Shown piece after piece: positions 62,061-64,000 of a stretch of 64,000 nucleotides of DNA. The position numbers and the translations under genes are program-made. Positions within the stretch are counted from its first letter, which is position 1. Each line of letters starts with the position of its first letter. A model generated the notes under the pieces. It worked only from the letters and a program-made list of their open reading frames with translations. It was not told where the DNA came from and searched no databases. Origin of the DNA: Paulinella micropora (lineage: Eukaryota; Cercozoa; Imbricatea; Euglyphida; Paulinellidae); the NCBI GenBank assembly GCA_019918135.1, contig WBZZ01005871.1:120001-184000 (forward strand). Reading direction: 5' to 3'.

Positions 62061-63111
62061 CGCAAGCGCCTCTCGCTTCTTCCTGGCAATCGAACACGTC
62101 CCGTTCTCGATGTCGTACCCCAGCTACTGTATCTGCTTCTGCAAGAAGTGGCACTTCTTAGCATTCAACCTGAACCCGAACGCCTTTACCCGTCTCATAA
62201 TATCCCGCAAATGTTGTATGTGTTCCTCTACCGAGTTCGAGAAAATGACCACATCATCCAAATACGCGAAGGCGTATCCCGTCGTATCCCCGTACTTCTC
62301 CGCAAATTCCGCGTCTCGGAAATTCGCACCCAACATCTTTGTCATCGCTGGAATATGCCCGGTGCCACCTTCAACCCCATCGGCAGGACCTTCCACACGT
62401 AGGTTGCAATCCCCACCATGAATGCCGTTAGGTAGCGGCTTTCCTCCGCTAACGGAATCTGCCAGAATCCGCTCTTCAAATCCAACGTCGAGTATATTTT
62501 CACTTTCTGCAACACCTCTATTCCCCTCCTCACGTCTGGCACCTGGCAAGATTCGCGGATCAAGAGCCAAAGACACCAACCTTATATCGGTTGAGGGAGG
62601 GTTTAGACGGGGATAGAGCAGAGATAGCGGTGGTTGACATACAGGGGCAAGCGACAGAGGAGCAGATCAAGCAGGAGACGGATAAGGCGAGACAGGCGTT
62701 ACAGGAACAGTCGGAGACATGGGAGGGCACTTCAGAGGAAAAGGTCGCGGCTATGGGGGTTATGGAAGACAACATCCAAGTTTTCGGCCCTTTGGAGGGA
62801 GGATCGGTGACAAGCCACGTGCCGGTTTTCGAACGAGAGATGGGGAAAGAGGTACCGGGGATAGGATGTCCTTCGCGGTTAAGCCATCATGGGATCGGAT
62901 TGCGAGGGAGATGACGGCGGAACTTTTGGAAAAGGGATTGATCGAGGCGCGGCTTTCGGAGTATGCGTCTCCGGTACGCATGGCGCCGAAACCAGACGGA
63001 ACGTTGCGGATGTGTATCAACTATTGGAGGATAAACGAAATCATCAAGAAGATAGAGACGCCGTTGGTCCATCATCATAGCATACTGAATGGCGTGTGTT
63101 CTGTGATATAA
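62061..63111. pseudogene. Element E reverse transcriptase
   Basis: The palm is on the minus strand: STLDLKSGFWQIPLAEESRY (first Asp), KVLPMGLKVAPGIFQR, GYAFAYLDDVVIFSNSVEEH (YLDD). The fingers part, EMTAELLEKGLIEARLSEYA, PKPDGTLRMCINYWRINEII, reads on the plus strand. The gene is therefore present in two orientations and is not functional. Confidence 0.8.
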
Positions 63112-63978
63112 CCCGGATATGTGCGTCAATGCCTCATCCCGAATGGAAGCCAGATCCCGATTCAGGAGTTCCTCCCTGTACCGCCTGGCTATCTTCCTCG
63201 AGCCGAGTCTACATGCAACTATCAACTTCTGTGTGCGACTCGGGATCGGTATCGGGTCCGCAATTAGAAAATCTTCCACATCGTACCACCACATCTCCGT
63301 TCTCCTTCCCACCGGAAACATAATCGTGAAATCCCCGTGCGAAAGCCGATTTTTCAATGTCTTCTTGATCTGGGACACCGAATCCGCTACCATGAGTTGG
63401 CTTCCCCACCGCTCCTGCAGGAAGTTCAAAATCTCCACCTTGGCCTGGCTAGGCTTGCCCGTATTGCACACTACATATTGTGCCATAGGAAACACCCGTG
63501 TATCCATTTCCTTATGCTGGTATCCCAAATCCCGCCCGTGTTTGGGAAAACCGTCCGAGGCCTCCTCCCTCTGTTTCCGAAAATACTCCAACCTCGTGTC
63601 GACCAGAGCGACGATTCTTGCCCTCGTCCACTCATCTTCTGACTCGCTCTCCTCTTCTTCCATCTCGTGTTCTCCAACTGCAAAAACCTCCTGTTCCGCT
63701 GCCTTATTCTCCTCTCCCTTCTCAATCTCTATCCGTGCCGCCCTGAAATCGTTCGCTACCCATGCTCCCGGTATGTCTCCTTGTCCCTCCTCTGAGTCGT
63801 AATCCACCACTCGATATACCGGAGCATTTTCTCCCCGTCCATACCGTACCTCTTCTCTGTGACAGTCGATGTGAGTGTGCATACGCTTCAGCGCGTCAAA
63901 ACTCCATAGGAGTCCCCCTGTATATGCCGGAACGACCCAGAACCTGTGTGTATATGTATTCCCCCCTTCCAGATCCAA
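63112..63978 (-). pseudogene. Element E protease-like and upstream polyprotein
   Basis: The reading GLLWSFDALKRMHTHIDCHR, then EEVRYGRG, resembles the C-terminal strand region of gypsy proteases. It is followed by an acidic stretch (EHEMEEEESESEDEW) and a globular part (VEILNFLQERWGSQLMVADS, MFPVGRRTEMWWYDVEDFLI). I am not sure of the domain limits. Confidence 0.5.
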
Positions 63979-64000
63979 CGCCAGCAGTATCGTGCCCGTC

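Larger units (their letters stand above)
60016..64000 (-). mobile_element. Ty3/gypsy-type element E (partial, broken)
   Basis: On the minus strand from right to left: protease-like part, reverse transcriptase, RNase H, integrase. This gypsy order (integrase last) differs from copia. A middle part carrying the start of RT lies on the plus strand, so the element is internally rearranged. The right part runs off the window and no LTR is seen. It sits in or against family B copy 2. Confidence 0.85.

Noticed and set aside
1-64000. tRNA, rRNA, CRISPR arrays or riboswitches
   Set aside because: None could be supported by eye. The spaced repeats present (49 bp, 63 bp, LTR motifs) lack CRISPR architecture.

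Overview
The window is eukaryotic DNA: long microsatellites, several families of LTR-type retroelements with two-sided LTRs, polypyrimidine tracts, ATTAAA/AATAAA polyadenylation signals, and one gene that appears to carry a 54-nt spliceosomal intron. I cannot place the host. Nothing here is diagnostic of a clade, and no ordinary host gene, rRNA or tRNA was recognised outside the mobile DNA.

Layout. 1-1364: microsatellites, then an AT-rich spacer. 1365-3440: a broken Ty1/copia-type element (family B, copy 1). 3441-11050: a second, unrelated copia-type element (A) whose gag half carries a MYND-type zinc finger. 11108-11288: a G-rich foldback. 11300-12474: rearranged copia fragments. 12475-51922: a copia-type element (C) with two 541-bp LTRs about 98% identical and a 5-bp target duplication (TGGAT). 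C is split inside its integrase by a DIRS-type tyrosine-recombinase retroelement (about 16920-47405, minus strand). That element is in turn split inside its recombinase gene by a GC-rich island (17544-41411). 51928-53990: the other flank of C, a retroelement gag with CCCH fingers and an AT-rich tail. 54116-60015: family B, copy 2. 60016-64000: a Ty3/gypsy-type element on the minus strand that runs off the window.

The island is the unusual object. It is about 23.87 kb, about 70% GC against about 45% outside, and flanked by a perfect 9-bp direct repeat (CTTCCATTG, 17535-17543 and 41412-41420). The two outer flanks are the two halves of one recombinase gene, in the same phase, so this is a clean insertion. 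It carries about 14 closely packed genes in convergent and divergent pairs, with shared poly(A) regions between convergent partners. Recognisable products are a secreted SGNH hydrolase, a Sel1-repeat protein, a leucine-rich-repeat protein, an F-box protein and a second F-box-like one, two possible BTB/T1-like proteins, a basic helix-loop-helix-like nuclear protein, and a large Trp/Ala/Arg-rich protein with a faint SF3-helicase-like pattern. No transposase, integrase, polymerase, capsid or packaging gene is recognised. F-box, BTB, LRR and Sel1 proteins point to manipulation of ubiquitin ligases and signalling, as in large DNA viruses. I regard the island as either an integrated piece of an undescribed GC-rich DNA virus or a giant cargo transposon. 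Several of its genes do not read through in one frame (about five or six breaks in total), so it is treated here as a fossil or as sequence of uncertain base quality.

Relative ages follow from nesting: C is young (about 9 differences between its LTRs), the DIRS-type element is younger than C, and the island is younger still.
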